From: Sphingobium estronivorans
Lineage (GTDB): Bacteria; Pseudomonadota; Alphaproteobacteria; Sphingomonadales; Sphingomonadaceae
Direction of reading: 5' to 3'
Assembly (NCBI RefSeq): GCF_008692605.1
Contig: NZ_LFCT01000002.1
Location: forward strand, 1-64,000
DNA: 64,000 nt
Shown in pieces: positions 53,078 through 62,880 of the stretch. The translations under genes and the position numbers were made by a program. Within the stretch, counting starts at the first letter, position 1. Each line of letters begins with the position of its first letter. Below the pieces are notes generated by a model that saw only the letters and a program-made list of their open reading frames with translations, did not search any database and was not told the origin of the DNA.

Positions 53078-54438
53078 CAATTGTCCAGCTGTGACTCCCG
53101 GGCTGCTCGACGCTGAACCGGAAAACGAAAGTCCGGCTCGAGGGGCGAGGGCAGTCTCCGCGGCGAGCGCGAACCTATGTCCTTCACGGGCCGATCGATC
53201 AGAGCCACAGGGTCAGGCAGGCCTTCGCTCAGCATTTTGGCCCAGATCACCGCGAGCTCTCGCCGGCGTGGCATGTAGGCCGCGCGGTTGTATGCGCCCT
53301 CCACCTTGTCCTTGGGTACATGGGCGAGCATCAAATCGATCACTTTGCGGTCATGCGGATCGCCATGTCGTTCTGCCCATTCGTTCATGATCGTGGAGAA
53401 CGCCGCTCGAAATCCATGCGGCACGTGATGCCCGTGATAGCCGGCCCGGTTCAACAGATAGCCGATCGCATTTTCGCTCATCGGCCGGTGCGCATGGCGG
53501 TTGCTGGGAAAGACCAGCGGTCCGCCGCCGGTCAGCGGCCAGATCGCCCTCAATACAGCGACAGCCTGCGGCGTGAGCGGAACGAGGTGATCGCCGTTTA
53601 TCTCCTCCTTCCGGTCAAGATCACCCTTCATCCGGGCCGACGGGATGCGCCAGAGTGGCAGCTCGCCATCCAAGTCCTCGAACTCGGCCCACTCCGCACC
53701 GCGAAGCTCGCTCGGCCTTACGGCCGTGAGCGCCAGCATCCTGAGTCCGAGCCGTGTGATCGGCCGTGCATTGTCCTCTTCGGCTGTCAGGATCATCTTG
53801 CGCAGGGGAATAATGTCGGTGATCGCCGGCTGCCGGCCTTTCCGCAGCGGCTTAAGCACGGCGCCCAGCTTTTCGGCGGGGTCGATCGTCGCGATGCCTT
53901 GGGCGATGGCGTAGACGAACACGGCCGAGATGCGCTGGCGCACCCGTTTCGCAGTCTCGATGGCGCCCCGTGTTTCGATTTCCCGAAGGACGCCGAGGAT
54001 CAGGGGCGGGGTAAGCTGCGCGATCGGCAGGGCGCCGATCGATGCAAAGACATCGCGCTCCAGACTGCGGATGACATCGCTGGCATGGACGGTGGCCCAT
54101 TGTGCCCTGGAATTTTCGTACCACTCGCGAGCCACACGCTCGAACGTCTGACGCCCGGCTTCGAGGTTCGCCTCGATCTTCAGCCGCTTCGCGACATTGG
54201 GATCGTGCCCTTCGCACAGCAAAGCATATGCTTCGTCTCGTTTTTCGCGAGCATCGGCCAGCGACACCAACGGATAGGCGCCGAACGCCATTGTCTTGTT
54301 TTTGCCGTTATACTCGTAATTCCAGCGCCACAGCTTGCCGCCGCTGGGAGTGACCATCAGGAAGAGGCGACTGGCGTCTGTGAGTTTATAGGCTTTGGGG
54401 CGCGGTTTGGCGCTACGCACCTTGGCATCGGTAAGCAT
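53074..54438 (-). CDS. Tyrosine integrase (P4-type, DUF4102 N-terminus)
   Basis: A protein of 454 aa. The N-terminal DUF4102 arm-binding domain (LTDAKVRSAKPRPKAYKLTD, FGAYPLVSLADAREKRDEA) leads to a core-binding domain and a catalytic domain. Catalytic residues are Arg in AVRPSELRG, His/Arg in PHGFRAAF, and the nucleophile Tyr in VEGAYNRAAY. Its start is 180 bp from the tRNA-Ser 3' end, the normal layout for tRNA-targeting integrases, so it should catalyse insertion here. Confidence 0.93.
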   Translation of the reverse strand: MLTDAKVRSAKPRPKAYKLTDASRLFLMVTPSGGKLWRWNYEYNGKNKTMAFGAYPLVSLADAREKRDEAYALLCEGHDPNVAKRLKIEANLEAGRQTFERVAREWYENSRAQWATVHASDVIRSLERDVFASIGALPIAQLTPPLILGVLREIETRGAIETAKRVRQRISAVFVYAIAQGIATIDPAEKLGAVLKPLRKGRQPAITDIIPLRKMILTAEEDNARPITRLGLRMLALTAVRPSELRGAEWAEFEDLDGELPLWRIPSARMKGDLDRKEEINGDHLVPLTPQAVAVLRAIWPLTGGGPLVFPSNRHAHRPMSENAIGYLLNRAGYHGHHVPHGFRAAFSTIMNEWAERHGDPHDRKVIDLMLAHVPKDKVEGAYNRAAYMPRRRELAVIWAKMLSEGLPDPVALIDRPVKDIGSRSPRRLPSPLEPDFRFPVQRRAARESQLDNW

Positions 54439-54455
54439 GGTTCGGTCTCCGAAAA

Positions 54456-54488
54456 TACCTCGTTTTTCGACCGCGCGTACCTCGTTTT
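54456..54488. repeat. Paired TACCTCGTTTT repeats upstream of the integrase
   Basis: TACCTCGTTTT occurs at 54456-54466 and 54478-54488, 22 bp apart, that is about two helical turns. The position between the integrase start and the att core suits arm-type integrase sites. Confidence 0.5.
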
Positions 54489-54619
54489 AGCCCCTCCGAT
54501 TCGGTGGATGGGCATGGACGGGCACGGACGGCCGAGGCCAAACCGGTCTGCTAAGCATCGGTATTCAGGAGAAAAAAGTCGAGACCAGTGGTCTTTTGCG
54601 GACCCCTGTGGAATGGTCC

Positions 54620-54644
54620 GTGGCGGAGCGGGAGGGATTCGAAC
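54620..54644 (+). repeat. Right att copy within tRNA-Ser
   Basis: 25 bp identical to 6312-6336 and in the same orientation. It covers the CCA end, acceptor stem and T-arm of the intact tRNA-Ser gene, so integration restores a functional tRNA on this side. Confidence 0.85.
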
Positions 54645-54711
54645 CCTCGATACGCTTTTGACGTATACTCACTTTCCAGGCGAGCGCCTTCGACCACTCG
54701 GCCACCGCTCC
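54621..54711 (-). tRNA. tRNA-Ser (anticodon GGA)
   Basis: A 91-nt class II tRNA on the minus strand with encoded CCA. The 5' GGAGCGG pairs with CCGCTCC before GCCA. The D-arm is GGCCGAGTGGTCGAAGGC, the anticodon loop CTGGAAA gives GGA, a long variable arm carries TACG/CGTA, and the T-loop is GGTTCGAATCC. It is intact and is the integration target of the ICE. Confidence 0.95.
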
Positions 54712-54876
54712 GCATTGCACTGGAAGGCGGCTCCCTATCGTGGGTTTTGCAACTAGGCAAGGGGATGCTTTACTTTCCTGACACGGGAGGGGTTGATCGA
54801 CGCTCGCCCCCCAAGCAATTTGCCGGAACAATTCCTATCTTGAACGATATCGTCCTGAAACGAGGAGAAGATGACC

Positions 54877-55992
54877 ATGATCGTCGGCACCGTCAGGGAG
54901 ATCAAGAACCACGAATATCGCGTCGGCCTCACGCCGGAGAGCGTGCATGAGCTGACCGCCCACGGTCATCGCGTGCTGGTGGAAAGCGGGGCGGGCGAAG
55001 GGATCGGCGCGCATGACAGCCTGTATGCCCGCGCCGGCGCCGAAATCCTGACCGATGCGGCGGACATCTTCGCCACGGCCGAGATGCTGGTAAAGGTCAA
55101 GGAACCGCAAGCCGAGGAACGGGCGCTGCTGCGGCCGGGGCAGATACTCTACACCTATCTGCATCTGGCGCCCGATCCCGAGCAGACGCGCGACCTGATG
55201 GCGTCGGGCGCGATCTGCATCGCCTATGAAACGGTCACGGACGGCAATGGCGGGCTGCCGCTGCTGAAGCCGATGAGCCAGGTGGCCGGACGCATGGCGA
55301 TCCAGGCGGGCGCGACAGCGCTGGAGAAGGCGCATGGCGGGCGTGGCGTGTTGCTGGGCGGGGTACCCGGCGTGCTGCCCGCCAAGGTCGCGGTGATCGG
55401 CGGCGGCGTGGTCGGCTTCAACGCGGCGCAGATGGCCGCCGGGCTGGGCGCGGACGTCACCATCCTTGACCGCAGCCCGGAGGTGCTGGAGCGGCTGGGC
55501 ATTTATTTCGAGGCGCGGGCCAAGACGCGCTTTTCCAACCGCGCCAATCTGGCCGAATGCGTGGCGGAGGCGGATCTGGTGATCGGCGCGGTGCTGATCC
55601 CCGGCGCGGCGGCGCCCAAGCTGGTATCGGCGGAGATGCTGAAGACCATGAAGAAGGGCGCGGTATTGGTCGATGTCGCGATCGACCAGGGCGGCTGTTT
55701 CGAAACCAGCCATCCCACGACCCATGACGATCCGACCTATATCGTCGATGGCATCGTGCATTATTGCGTGGCCAACATGCCCGGCGCGGTGGCGCGGACC
55801 AGCACCTATGCGCTCAACAATGTGACGCTGCCCCACGCGCTGCGCATGGCCGATCTGGGTTGGAAGAAGGCGTTGCGCGCCGACCCGCATTTGCTCGACG
55901 GGCTCAATGTGTGGAACGGGCAGATCACCTATCGCGCGGTCGCCGACGAGCTGGACCTGCCTTATACCCCCGCTGAGCAGGCCATCGGATAG
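54877..55992 (+). CDS. ald: Alanine dehydrogenase
   Basis: A protein of 371 aa, normal for Ald. [20 protein letters not shown] is the conserved start. Substrate-site lysine ([10 protein letters not shown]), the catalytic His of TYLHLAPD, the NAD-binding [20 protein letters not shown] and [20 protein letters not shown] are present. It converts L-alanine and NAD+ to pyruvate and ammonium. GAGGAG lies 9 nt before this ATG; the ATG at 54871 is too close to it. Confidence 0.95.
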   Translation: MIVGTVREIKNHEYRVGLTPESVHELTAHGHRVLVESGAGEGIGAHDSLYARAGAEILTDAADIFATAEMLVKVKEPQAEERALLRPGQILYTYLHLAPDPEQTRDLMASGAICIAYETVTDGNGGLPLLKPMSQVAGRMAIQAGATALEKAHGGRGVLLGGVPGVLPAKVAVIGGGVVGFNAAQMAAGLGADVTILDRSPEVLERLGIYFEARAKTRFSNRANLAECVAEADLVIGAVLIPGAAAPKLVSAEMLKTMKKGAVLVDVAIDQGGCFETSHPTTHDDPTYIVDGIVHYCVANMPGAVARTSTYALNNVTLPHALRMADLGWKKALRADPHLLDGLNVWNGQITYRAVADELDLPYTPAEQAIG

Positions 55993-56174
55993 CGTTTTTG
56001 GCCGAAAAAGGCGCGGAAAAAGGCGCGGAAAAAGACATGGAATTTCCGCACCATCGCCGCTCCTTCAGTCGACGCCCAGGGGCATTTCGTCCAATCTGCA
56101 CATTCGTTCAGGCACAAAACCCGTCCTTTCACGCGTTTGATCCTCCAGAATTCAGACGAGGAAGGAGAAGAGAC

Positions 56175-56540
56175 ATGAATCGCTCGATCATCCGTACCGC
56201 CCTTGCCGTCGTCGCGATGGCGCCGGTTGCCGCGATGGCCAATTCTCATGGCGCCATGAGCTATGAGGAAAAGCTGGCGGCCGCCGAGGACGACATGACC
56301 CTGCCCGGTCCGATCGCAGGCGTGCAGAATAAATATTGGTTCAATTACCGCACCGACATCGCCGAAGCGCGCAAGGAATTGGCCCGCGACCTGCGCCACG
56401 CCTCCGATGCCGAGGATGAGCGCGACGCCTGGGACGAATATCGCGGCGAACTGGCCGATGCGCGCCACGATTATGCGAAGGAAATGCGCGAGAAGGGCTA
56501 TCGCCCCGGACAGGTGCGCGTTTATGGGTCTGGCCGTTAA
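56175..56540 (+). CDS. Hypothetical periplasmic protein
   Basis: A protein of 121 aa with a signal peptide (MNRSIIRTALAVVAMAPVAA, cut after AMA). The mature part is charged and helical (YRTDIAEARKELARDLRHAS, DEYRGELADARHDYAKEM), like small stress-related periplasmic proteins. No domain is recognised. ATG 56175 has AAGGAGAAG upstream; the frame is open to 55998 through a lysine/glutamate repeat. Convergent with the cls gene, overlapping by 4 nt. Confidence 0.75.
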   Translation: MNRSIIRTALAVVAMAPVAAMANSHGAMSYEEKLAAAEDDMTLPGPIAGVQNKYWFNYRTDIAEARKELARDLRHASDAEDERDAWDEYRGELADARHDYAKEMREKGYRPGQVRVYGSGR

Positions 56541-57769
56541 TCGTCGCGATTGCGGAAGTTCAGGCGGCGCGTGACGGTATAGTCCAGAAAGCCGACCAGA
56601 AAATAGCTGATCCATTGCTTGATGAGGGTCGGCAGGCTGCGGTGGGCGCGATGCGTTTCCAGCGTGATCTGCCGGCTTTCCTGTGTCCGCCGTGCGACAA
56701 AGCCGCGCATCGCCTCGGCAAAGCCCGCATCCTCGACCCTCAGCATGATCTCCAGATTGAGGAACAGGCTGCGCATGTCGAAATTGGCCGATCCGATATA
56801 GACTGCGTCGTCCACCACGATCAGCTTCATGTGCAGCTTGCAGGGTTGATATTCCCATATCTCCACCCCGCGTTTCAACAGCGGGCCATAGAGCAGCCGG
56901 GCCGCCGCGACGGTGGCGCCATTGTCCGACTTCGACGGCAGGATCAGGCGTGATCCACCGCGCCGCGCGGCACGGGCCAACCGCTTCAGCATTCCTCGCC
57001 CCGGCGAGAAATAAGCCTCCACCATGTCCAGCCGTTCGGCCTGCTCCAGATCGTGCTTCACCAGTTGCGCCCAGGGACTGAGCCTGCGGGTCGGGCCGCC
57101 GATCACCCAGCGCATCGGCTCGTCCCGCTCACGGCCGGTCCCGTGCCAGTGGCGGACCATCCGGCGCAGCGTGCGGAACCGCTGCTGGCGGGTCGACACC
57201 CAGCGCCAGAGCTGACCGTACCAGCTCGCCATCGCCTGCACCTGCGGACCTTCGACCGACAGGCCCAGATCGTACCAGCAATCCTCCGGCGGAATGCCGA
57301 AATAACCATCCTCGACATTGAAGCCGCCCATCAGCAGCCGCCGGTCGTCGGCCAGCGCCAGCTTTTGATGGTTGCGGATCAGGTAACGGGTCGAGCGCCG
57401 CGCCCCGAAGCGTCCGAACTGCGCGCCCGCGGCGATCAGCGGATCGAAAAAGGCGAGCGGCGTCGCCGCCGATCCGAAGGCGTCCACCATCAGCGTCACC
57501 GCCACGCCCCGCCCCCGCGCCGCGATCAGCCGGTCCAGAATCAGCCGCCCGCTGTCGTCCGCGGCGAAGATATAATAATAGAGCTTCACGCTCTCATGCG
57601 CGCCGTCGATCAGGTCGACCAGCGCCTGCCGCAACGCCGGACCCGTCTCGATCACCCGCAGCCGATTGCCCCGCAGCGACAGGCCGATCCCGTCTTCGCC
57701 GCAATGGGCCTCCGCCTCGTGCATGGTCGCCATATCCCGTTCATGCCCGCATTCGGGGCGGCTTGCCAT
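56537..57769 (-). CDS. Phospholipase D-family protein (cardiolipin synthase-like)
   Basis: A protein of 410 aa with two HKD motifs: NHQKLALADDRRLLMGGFN and LHMKLIVVDDAVYIGSANFD. An amphipathic C-terminus (LIKQWISYFLVGFLDYTV) may touch the membrane. Such enzymes condense phosphatidylglycerol into cardiolipin. The start could also be ATG 57733. Near mprF and acvB, it belongs to a lipid-modifying neighbourhood. Confidence 0.88.
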   Translation of the reverse strand: MASRPECGHERDMATMHEAEAHCGEDGIGLSLRGNRLRVIETGPALRQALVDLIDGAHESVKLYYYIFAADDSGRLILDRLIAARGRGVAVTLMVDAFGSAATPLAFFDPLIAAGAQFGRFGARRSTRYLIRNHQKLALADDRRLLMGGFNVEDGYFGIPPEDCWYDLGLSVEGPQVQAMASWYGQLWRWVSTRQQRFRTLRRMVRHWHGTGRERDEPMRWVIGGPTRRLSPWAQLVKHDLEQAERLDMVEAYFSPGRGMLKRLARAARRGGSRLILPSKSDNGATVAAARLLYGPLLKRGVEIWEYQPCKLHMKLIVVDDAVYIGSANFDMRSLFLNLEIMLRVEDAGFAEAMRGFVARRTQESRQITLETHRAHRSLPTLIKQWISYFLVGFLDYTVTRRLNFRNRDD

Positions 57770-57857
57770 GACTTTATGGGCTTTTCATTGACTCTTATGA
57801 AGAGCGCTGTTAGGCGCGCATTTCACGATATTTCATTGGTTGTTCAGGAGCGCCCGT

Positions 57858-58202
57858 TTGGCCCGCGTTACCGTCGAAGATTGCGTCGACAAGGTTACCA
57901 ACCGTTTCGATCTCGTTCTGCTTGCCGCGCAGCGCGCCCGGGAGATTTCGGGCGGCGCCGAACTGACTCTGGACCGCGACCGGGATAAAAATCCGGTCGT
58001 CGCCCTGCGCGAGATCGCGGAAGAAACCGTTCTGCCGGTGGATCTGCATGATTCGCTCGTCGCTTCGCTGCAGAAGGTGCAGATCGATGACGACGACACG
58101 CCGGACGAAATCGGATCGATCGCCCAGTCGGCGGAGGCCCTGCGCCTGACCGCCGCCGCCCCGCCGCGTAACCAGAATATCGGCGGCGACTACGACGGCT
58201 GA
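57858..58202 (+). CDS. rpoZ: RNA polymerase omega subunit
   Basis: A protein of 114 aa: [32 protein letters not shown] and [14 protein letters not shown] are the RpoZ signature. It starts with TTG, placed 7 nt after CAGGAG. The C-terminal extension ending GGDYDG is typical of alphaproteobacteria. It stabilises the beta' subunit. Convergent with mprF, separated by a terminator. Confidence 0.94.
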   Translation: MARVTVEDCVDKVTNRFDLVLLAAQRAREISGGAELTLDRDRDKNPVVALREIAEETVLPVDLHDSLVASLQKVQIDDDDTPDEIGSIAQSAEALRLTAAAPPRNQNIGGDYDG

Positions 58203-58227
58203 TCCGTTCGCGTTTGGAGAGGGAATG

Positions 58228-58260
58228 AGGCCCGGCCTGCGCCAGCAGGACCGGGCCTCG
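58228..58260. terminator. Bidirectional terminator between rpoZ and mprF
   Basis: GAGGCCCGG (58228-58236) pairs with CCGGGCCTC (58252-58260), and the inner CCTG/CAGG extends the stem with one bulged base. It sits between two convergent genes. Confidence 0.75.
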
Positions 58261-58262
58261 AC

Positions 58263-60956
58263 TTATTGGGGCTGACCGGACCAGTGGGTGCAGGGAAGCA
58301 ACGCCTCATGCATCTCCGCGATTTCCGGGGCCGCAACTGTGTCATCCACCGGATCGACTGAGGGAAGGGGCGCGGCCCGTTGCGTCCTCCGCGTCTTCGT
58401 CGCCGCGCTGCCCGACCCGCCGCCCACCAGCTTTTGCAGGTCGATCATCGCGCGGGACAGGGAGATGCCGCGCGGTCCGGCAATGAAGCGCGGCTCCCAG
58501 CGCGGGGCATATTTGTCCTTATAGGCGCGCAGCCCCTCAAAGCCGTAGAAGCTCTCGCCATGGCGGAAGAAAAAAGCCCCCGCCTTGGCCCAGAGCGGAG
58601 ACAGACGCCGCGCCTCGATCCCCGAGAGCGGCGCCAAACCGAGCGTGAACCAGTCATAGCCCTGCTCCCGCCCCCACAGCATCAGGCGGATGAACAGGAA
58701 ATCCATCGTGCCATAGGGCGCATCGCCGACATAGCGCATCAGATCGACCGACAATTCGCGGCGATTGGCGGTGGCCCAGATATTGGCGAAGGCGACGATC
58801 CGCCCCTCCTGCCGCACGATGGCGCAATCGCAGCCCGCGATATAGGCGGGGTCGAAACGGCCCACGCTGAACGCCTTTTCGCCATGCCCCTTGGCGCCGA
58901 GCCATTCGTCGGAAATCGGCTCCAGTTCATCCAGCAATAGCGGCACATGGCGCGCGGGCACGATCTCGAAGTTCGCCCCTTCCCGCGCCGCGCGGCGCTC
59001 GGCATAGCGCAGCGGCTTGGCATCCGGCCCGTCCAGCGTGAAATGATGCAGATCGACGCGTGCTTCCTCGCCATATTTGACGATGACGAAGCCCAGGTCG
59101 ATCGCCAGCGGCAGCGCATCGAGGCTCAACTGGTAAAGCAGCAGCCGCCCCTGCTCGGCATCGGCCCGTTCGCGCAATTGCCAGAGCAGGTCGGGCCATT
59201 CTTCCCGGTCGCCCACGGGGTCGCCCATGACGATCCAGCTATGGCCTTGCACCTGATACATGACGAAGGCGCGCGCGGATTCGGAGATCAGGAACAGCTT
59301 GTCGCCGGTCGTCGCCAGAAAGGCGTCGGTCCGCTCGGCCAGCGCCAGCGCGTCCATGCTGGGGGTGCTGGACGGCCGGTCGGCCCGGCGCGGCGCGGTC
59401 GCCGGACGGAACATCCGCCAGAAGGCCGCCGCCACCGCCAGCACCGCGCTCGCCAGCCCGGCGCGCAGGAAGCGGGCGGCATTGGCATGCGGGCCGAAAT
59501 GCCACCAGAGGTCGTTCTGATAATCGACATGCTTGTAGGCGAAAAAGCCGATCCAGATCGACAGGCCGACCGCCACTGCCAGCGTCGCGATCCAGGCCGG
59601 GGTCAGCGCCTCTGCGGTAAAGCTGGTGCGGCGGTAGAAGGCGCCGCGCGTCCATTGCAACAGCGCGGCGATGATGAGCAGCGCGCTCGCTTCCTCATAA
59701 TCCAGACCCTTGATCAGCGAGAAGAGCGCGCCCGCCAGCAGCAGGCTGCGTGTCATCCAGAAGGCGGCGTCCAGCCGGCGATAAAGGCCCGAAGCGAGCA
59801 GGATCAACAGGGTGCCGACGATGCTCGCGGCGAAATGCGACGCCTCGACAAAGGTCAGCGGCAACCAGCCGGTGACGATGTGCATGCGATATTTGATCGC
59901 GGGCAAGGCGCCCGAAATCAGCAGGATCACCCCGCCCACCGCGACCAGCAGCGACAGCATGACCGGCGCCATGCCCGACGCGGCGGCCTGCGCGCCGTCC
60001 AGCACCCGGCTGACGGGATGGCGCCAGCTATTCCCTTCGTGCAGGGCGATGGCGATCACGCCCAGCATCAGGGGGATGAGATAATAGATCAGCCGATAGG
60101 CGATCAATGCCGCCAGCAGACTGGGCCTGTCGACATCGGGCAAGGTGGCGACGATCACCGCCTCGAATATGCCGAGGCCGCCGGGCACGTGGCTGACCAG
60201 CGTGACGATGATCGCCAGCGCATAGGCCAGGAACAGCGTCGGATAGAGGGCGGGCGCGATGCCCGGCACCAGAATGAACAGCGCGGCGCTGGCGGCGGCA
60301 AGATCGATGCTGGCGACGCCGATCTGGGCCAGCGCCTGCCCGCGCGTCGGCAAGGCCAGCGTCCAGCCGAAGAGGCGCGGCGCGCTGCCCTCTTTCCCTG
60401 CGGCAATCAGGCCCACGATTGCGGCGAGCAGGATCGCGCCGCCCGCCAGCCGTTGCAGCACCGGCGCAAAAGCGAGGCCCATCAGCGCGATATCCGCCGG
60501 ATGGAGCGCCATCAGCAGCCCCGCCAGCACGAACACCCCGCCCCAGAAGGACAGCCCGGCCGAAGCGATGATCCGGGCGATGTCCCCGCCCTCCAGCCCG
60601 GCAGCGGTGTAGATGCGGTAGCGCGCCGATCCGCCGGTCAGCAGCGACAGCCCCAGATTATGGCTGAGCGTATAGCTGCAAAAGGAGGCCAGCGCCGCCG
60701 TCCGCCATGGCAAAGGCCGTCCCACGATGCGCAGGGCGACATAGTCGTAGAAGGTCAGCGCCACATAGCTCGCCGCCGTCAGCGCCAGCGCCGCGCCCAG
60801 TCGCCAGCCGGCGATCATATGCACCGCATGGCGGATGTCTTTCAGGCGCACCTCCGCCAGCAGGCCATGCAGCGCGACCAGCCCGAGGGCCGCCACGGCC
60901 AGCATCACGGCGACGGTCAGCGGCGCTTTCCACGCCCGGAGCCGGTCCGGCATCAT
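58263..60956 (-). CDS. mprF: Bifunctional lysylphosphatidylglycerol flippase/synthetase MprF
   Basis: A protein of 897 aa. The N-terminal two thirds have about 13 membrane helices (flippase; for example ASYVALTFYDYVALRIVGR, HVPGGLGIFEAVIVATLPDV). The C-terminal DUF2156 synthetase includes HSWIVMGDPVGDREEWPDLL and VDLMRYVGDAPYGTMDFLFI. It transfers lysine from Lys-tRNA to phosphatidylglycerol and flips it, lowering membrane charge. The start overlaps the acvB stop, as in lpiA-acvB operons. Confidence 0.93.
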   Translation of the reverse strand: MMPDRLRAWKAPLTVAVMLAVAALGLVALHGLLAEVRLKDIRHAVHMIAGWRLGAALALTAASYVALTFYDYVALRIVGRPLPWRTAALASFCSYTLSHNLGLSLLTGGSARYRIYTAAGLEGGDIARIIASAGLSFWGGVFVLAGLLMALHPADIALMGLAFAPVLQRLAGGAILLAAIVGLIAAGKEGSAPRLFGWTLALPTRGQALAQIGVASIDLAAASAALFILVPGIAPALYPTLFLAYALAIIVTLVSHVPGGLGIFEAVIVATLPDVDRPSLLAALIAYRLIYYLIPLMLGVIAIALHEGNSWRHPVSRVLDGAQAAASGMAPVMLSLLVAVGGVILLISGALPAIKYRMHIVTGWLPLTFVEASHFAASIVGTLLILLASGLYRRLDAAFWMTRSLLLAGALFSLIKGLDYEEASALLIIAALLQWTRGAFYRRTSFTAEALTPAWIATLAVAVGLSIWIGFFAYKHVDYQNDLWWHFGPHANAARFLRAGLASAVLAVAAAFWRMFRPATAPRRADRPSSTPSMDALALAERTDAFLATTGDKLFLISESARAFVMYQVQGHSWIVMGDPVGDREEWPDLLWQLRERADAEQGRLLLYQLSLDALPLAIDLGFVIVKYGEEARVDLHHFTLDGPDAKPLRYAERRAAREGANFEIVPARHVPLLLDELEPISDEWLGAKGHGEKAFSVGRFDPAYIAGCDCAIVRQEGRIVAFANIWATANRRELSVDLMRYVGDAPYGTMDFLFIRLMLWGREQGYDWFTLGLAPLSGIEARRLSPLWAKAGAFFFRHGESFYGFEGLRAYKDKYAPRWEPRFIAGPRGISLSRAMIDLQKLVGGGSGSAATKTRRTQRAAPLPSVDPVDDTVAAPEIAEMHEALLPCTHWSGQPQ

Positions 60957-62398
60957 ATCGTCAGCCCCTTGAGCATATGGTCCACCAGCAAGGGGGCGTT
61001 GCGGTCGAAATGATGGCCGCCCGGCACCAGCACCGTTTCCGCCAACCCATGGGGAATGGCGGGACAGGCGCTGTCATTCTCCTGGGTTCCCCTGACGCAG
61101 AGGATCGGCACACCACGCAGCCGGGCGATCGCCGGAACGGTCGGATATTGCGGGCTGTCGTCCATGTTGAGCCAGCTCGACAAATGAAACTTGAAATCCG
61201 CCGAGGGGCTGAGACCCAGCAGCGACAGCCGCTCCACCTTCGCGCGCTGGGTGGGCGGCAGGCTGCCGACGATATAGGGCAGCACATCCGCGCCGAAGCT
61301 GTATCCGACCAGCAACACCCGGGGCCGGTGCCAGTGCTGCGAATAGCCCCGGATGATCGCGGACAGGTCGGCGGCGGCGCCCTGCGGCGTGCGCTGGCTC
61401 CAGAAATAGGACAGGCTGTCCATGCCGACCACCGGAATGCCCGCATGGGCGAGTTGCGCCGCCACATCCTTGTCCAGCCCGACCCAGCCCCCGTCGCCGG
61501 AATAGATCACGGCCATCAGGCCGGTGTGCGGCGCGGCGGGATCGGTAACGATATTGACCGGCAGCCCAACCGGCAGCGCGGCATCGGCGCTGACCGGCGG
61601 CGGCGCGAGGAAGGGCTGGATTTGCGCCAGCAGCGCCGCGTCCCTCTGCCCCTCCGCCGCCGTGACCAGCCGCCCGCTGCCCGTGCGGGCGACGAAGCGC
61701 TGCAAGGCTGCCGGGCGCAGGGCGTGGCGTCCGCCATCGGTCAGCGCGATCCAGGGCGAGGGAAGCTGCCGGCTGGGCGCGAAGGCGAAGCCGCGATAGG
61801 GCCGGCCATAACCGGTGAGTTTCAGGCTGCCCGACCGGCACCAGGGCCGCGCCCCGCCCAGCACGGGCGCGAAATCCTGCGACAGCACCGCCTTGTAGGC
61901 GCCGTTCGGCCCGGAGGCGAGCGCGGCATAGGCCAGCGCCGCCCCCTCCCCCCGGCCGATCAGGACCGGCTTGTTGTACATCGGCAGCTTCCAGCGATGC
62001 TGAAGGTCGCGGGAAAGGGCGATGATGCCATAATTGGGGTTGATGCAGCGGCGGGACGCCTGAAGCGCCTTCAGGAATTGCGGCGTGGAGATGCCCGCCA
62101 CCATCGCCCCGCGCGCGGCCAGATGGCGGGCGAAGTCGGCGCTCCGCTGATCCCATCCATCGCGGTCGGACAGCGCCAGCACCACACCGGTCGGCAGGCG
62201 CGCCGGACGATAGACCGCTACAGGACCGACGGGCGGCAGGGTGTAATCGCTCTCCGCCACCATGCCGCCGATCGCGGCGGGCACTGCATCGGGCTCTGCC
62301 CGCGCCGGGTTCATGGCGTTGAAGGTCGACAGCAGCACAGCCGCGCCGGCCAGCAGGCCGGGAATAAGCCACAGAGGTCCGCGACGAAGCCGAATCAT
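60953..62398 (-). CDS. acvB: AcvB/VirJ-family protein
   Basis: A protein of 481 aa with a signal-anchor (GPLWLIPGLLAGAAVLLSTF). The C-terminal VirJ alpha/beta hydrolase domain has the nucleophile elbow VGYSFGADVLPY, preceded by VIYSGDGGWVGLDKDVAAQL. The terminal VPGGHHFDRN carries the His. AcvB hydrolyses lysyl-phosphatidylglycerol in Agrobacterium, which fits the coupled mprF gene. ATG 62398 is the conserved start; the upstream extension is rejected. Confidence 0.9.
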   Translation of the reverse strand: MIRLRRGPLWLIPGLLAGAAVLLSTFNAMNPARAEPDAVPAAIGGMVAESDYTLPPVGPVAVYRPARLPTGVVLALSDRDGWDQRSADFARHLAARGAMVAGISTPQFLKALQASRRCINPNYGIIALSRDLQHRWKLPMYNKPVLIGRGEGAALAYAALASGPNGAYKAVLSQDFAPVLGGARPWCRSGSLKLTGYGRPYRGFAFAPSRQLPSPWIALTDGGRHALRPAALQRFVARTGSGRLVTAAEGQRDAALLAQIQPFLAPPPVSADAALPVGLPVNIVTDPAAPHTGLMAVIYSGDGGWVGLDKDVAAQLAHAGIPVVGMDSLSYFWSQRTPQGAAADLSAIIRGYSQHWHRPRVLLVGYSFGADVLPYIVGSLPPTQRAKVERLSLLGLSPSADFKFHLSSWLNMDDSPQYPTVPAIARLRGVPILCVRGTQENDSACPAIPHGLAETVLVPGGHHFDRNAPLLVDHMLKGLTI

Positions 62399-62409
62399 GC
62401 TTGCCTCCG

Positions 62410-62838
62410 TCAGGTCCCCGGCACCCGTTCTATCCGGGTCCATGTTTGCGACTTGCAGAGCAGGCCGCCCAATATGCAGCCCTTGACCCGCATCTGGCCA
62501 AGCGACAACTGGCTGATCTGCGAACTGAAGCGGCGGCCCATGTCGGGGACGAAAACGGTGCCGCGCCACTCATTCTTGCCGTCGGCGCGGTAATCCTCCA
62601 GCAATTCGGTGCCGATCAGCCGGGCCGTGCCCCCGTCGCGGGCATCGTCCTGCGCCTCGCGGTCGGCCCAGACGACCCAGCCGCACAGCCGCTCGCCGCA
62701 CGGGCCGGTGCGCACCGCGACATTATTATGCGGGCCGAGCCACAGCCCCTCGGGCGGCGCGGCAGGCACCTTCGCCGCCAGCGCGGGCGCGGCGCATGCC
62801 AGGCACGCACCTGCGATCCAAAGCCTCCCCAACCTCAT
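62410..62838 (-). CDS. DUF2147 domain-containing secreted protein
   Basis: A protein of 142 aa with a signal peptide (LWIAGACLACAAPALA). PEGLWLGPHNNVAVRTGPCG, CGWVVWADREAQDDARDGGT and MRVKGCILGGLLCKSQTW show the DUF2147 layout with paired cysteines. Probably a periplasmic beta-barrel-like protein. It is 11 nt upstream of acvB and likely in the same operon. Confidence 0.85.
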   Translation of the reverse strand: MRLGRLWIAGACLACAAPALAAKVPAAPPEGLWLGPHNNVAVRTGPCGERLCGWVVWADREAQDDARDGGTARLIGTELLEDYRADGKNEWRGTVFVPDMGRRFSSQISQLSLGQMRVKGCILGGLLCKSQTWTRIERVPGT

Positions 62839-62880
62839 ATGACCACCCTTTCAGGAACGATCATTCTGCTTTAGGCCAGC

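Noticed and set aside
53320..54756. 478-aa open frame on the + strand through the integrase and tRNA
   Set aside because: Antisense to the integrase and runs through the tRNA-Ser gene.
58947..61013. 688-aa open frame on the + strand opposite mprF
   Set aside because: Shadow of MprF; composition (Q/R/G repeats) and lack of any motif or ribosome site.
60707..62593. 628-aa open frame on the + strand opposite acvB
   Set aside because: Antisense shadow of AcvB with low-complexity R/G/A content.
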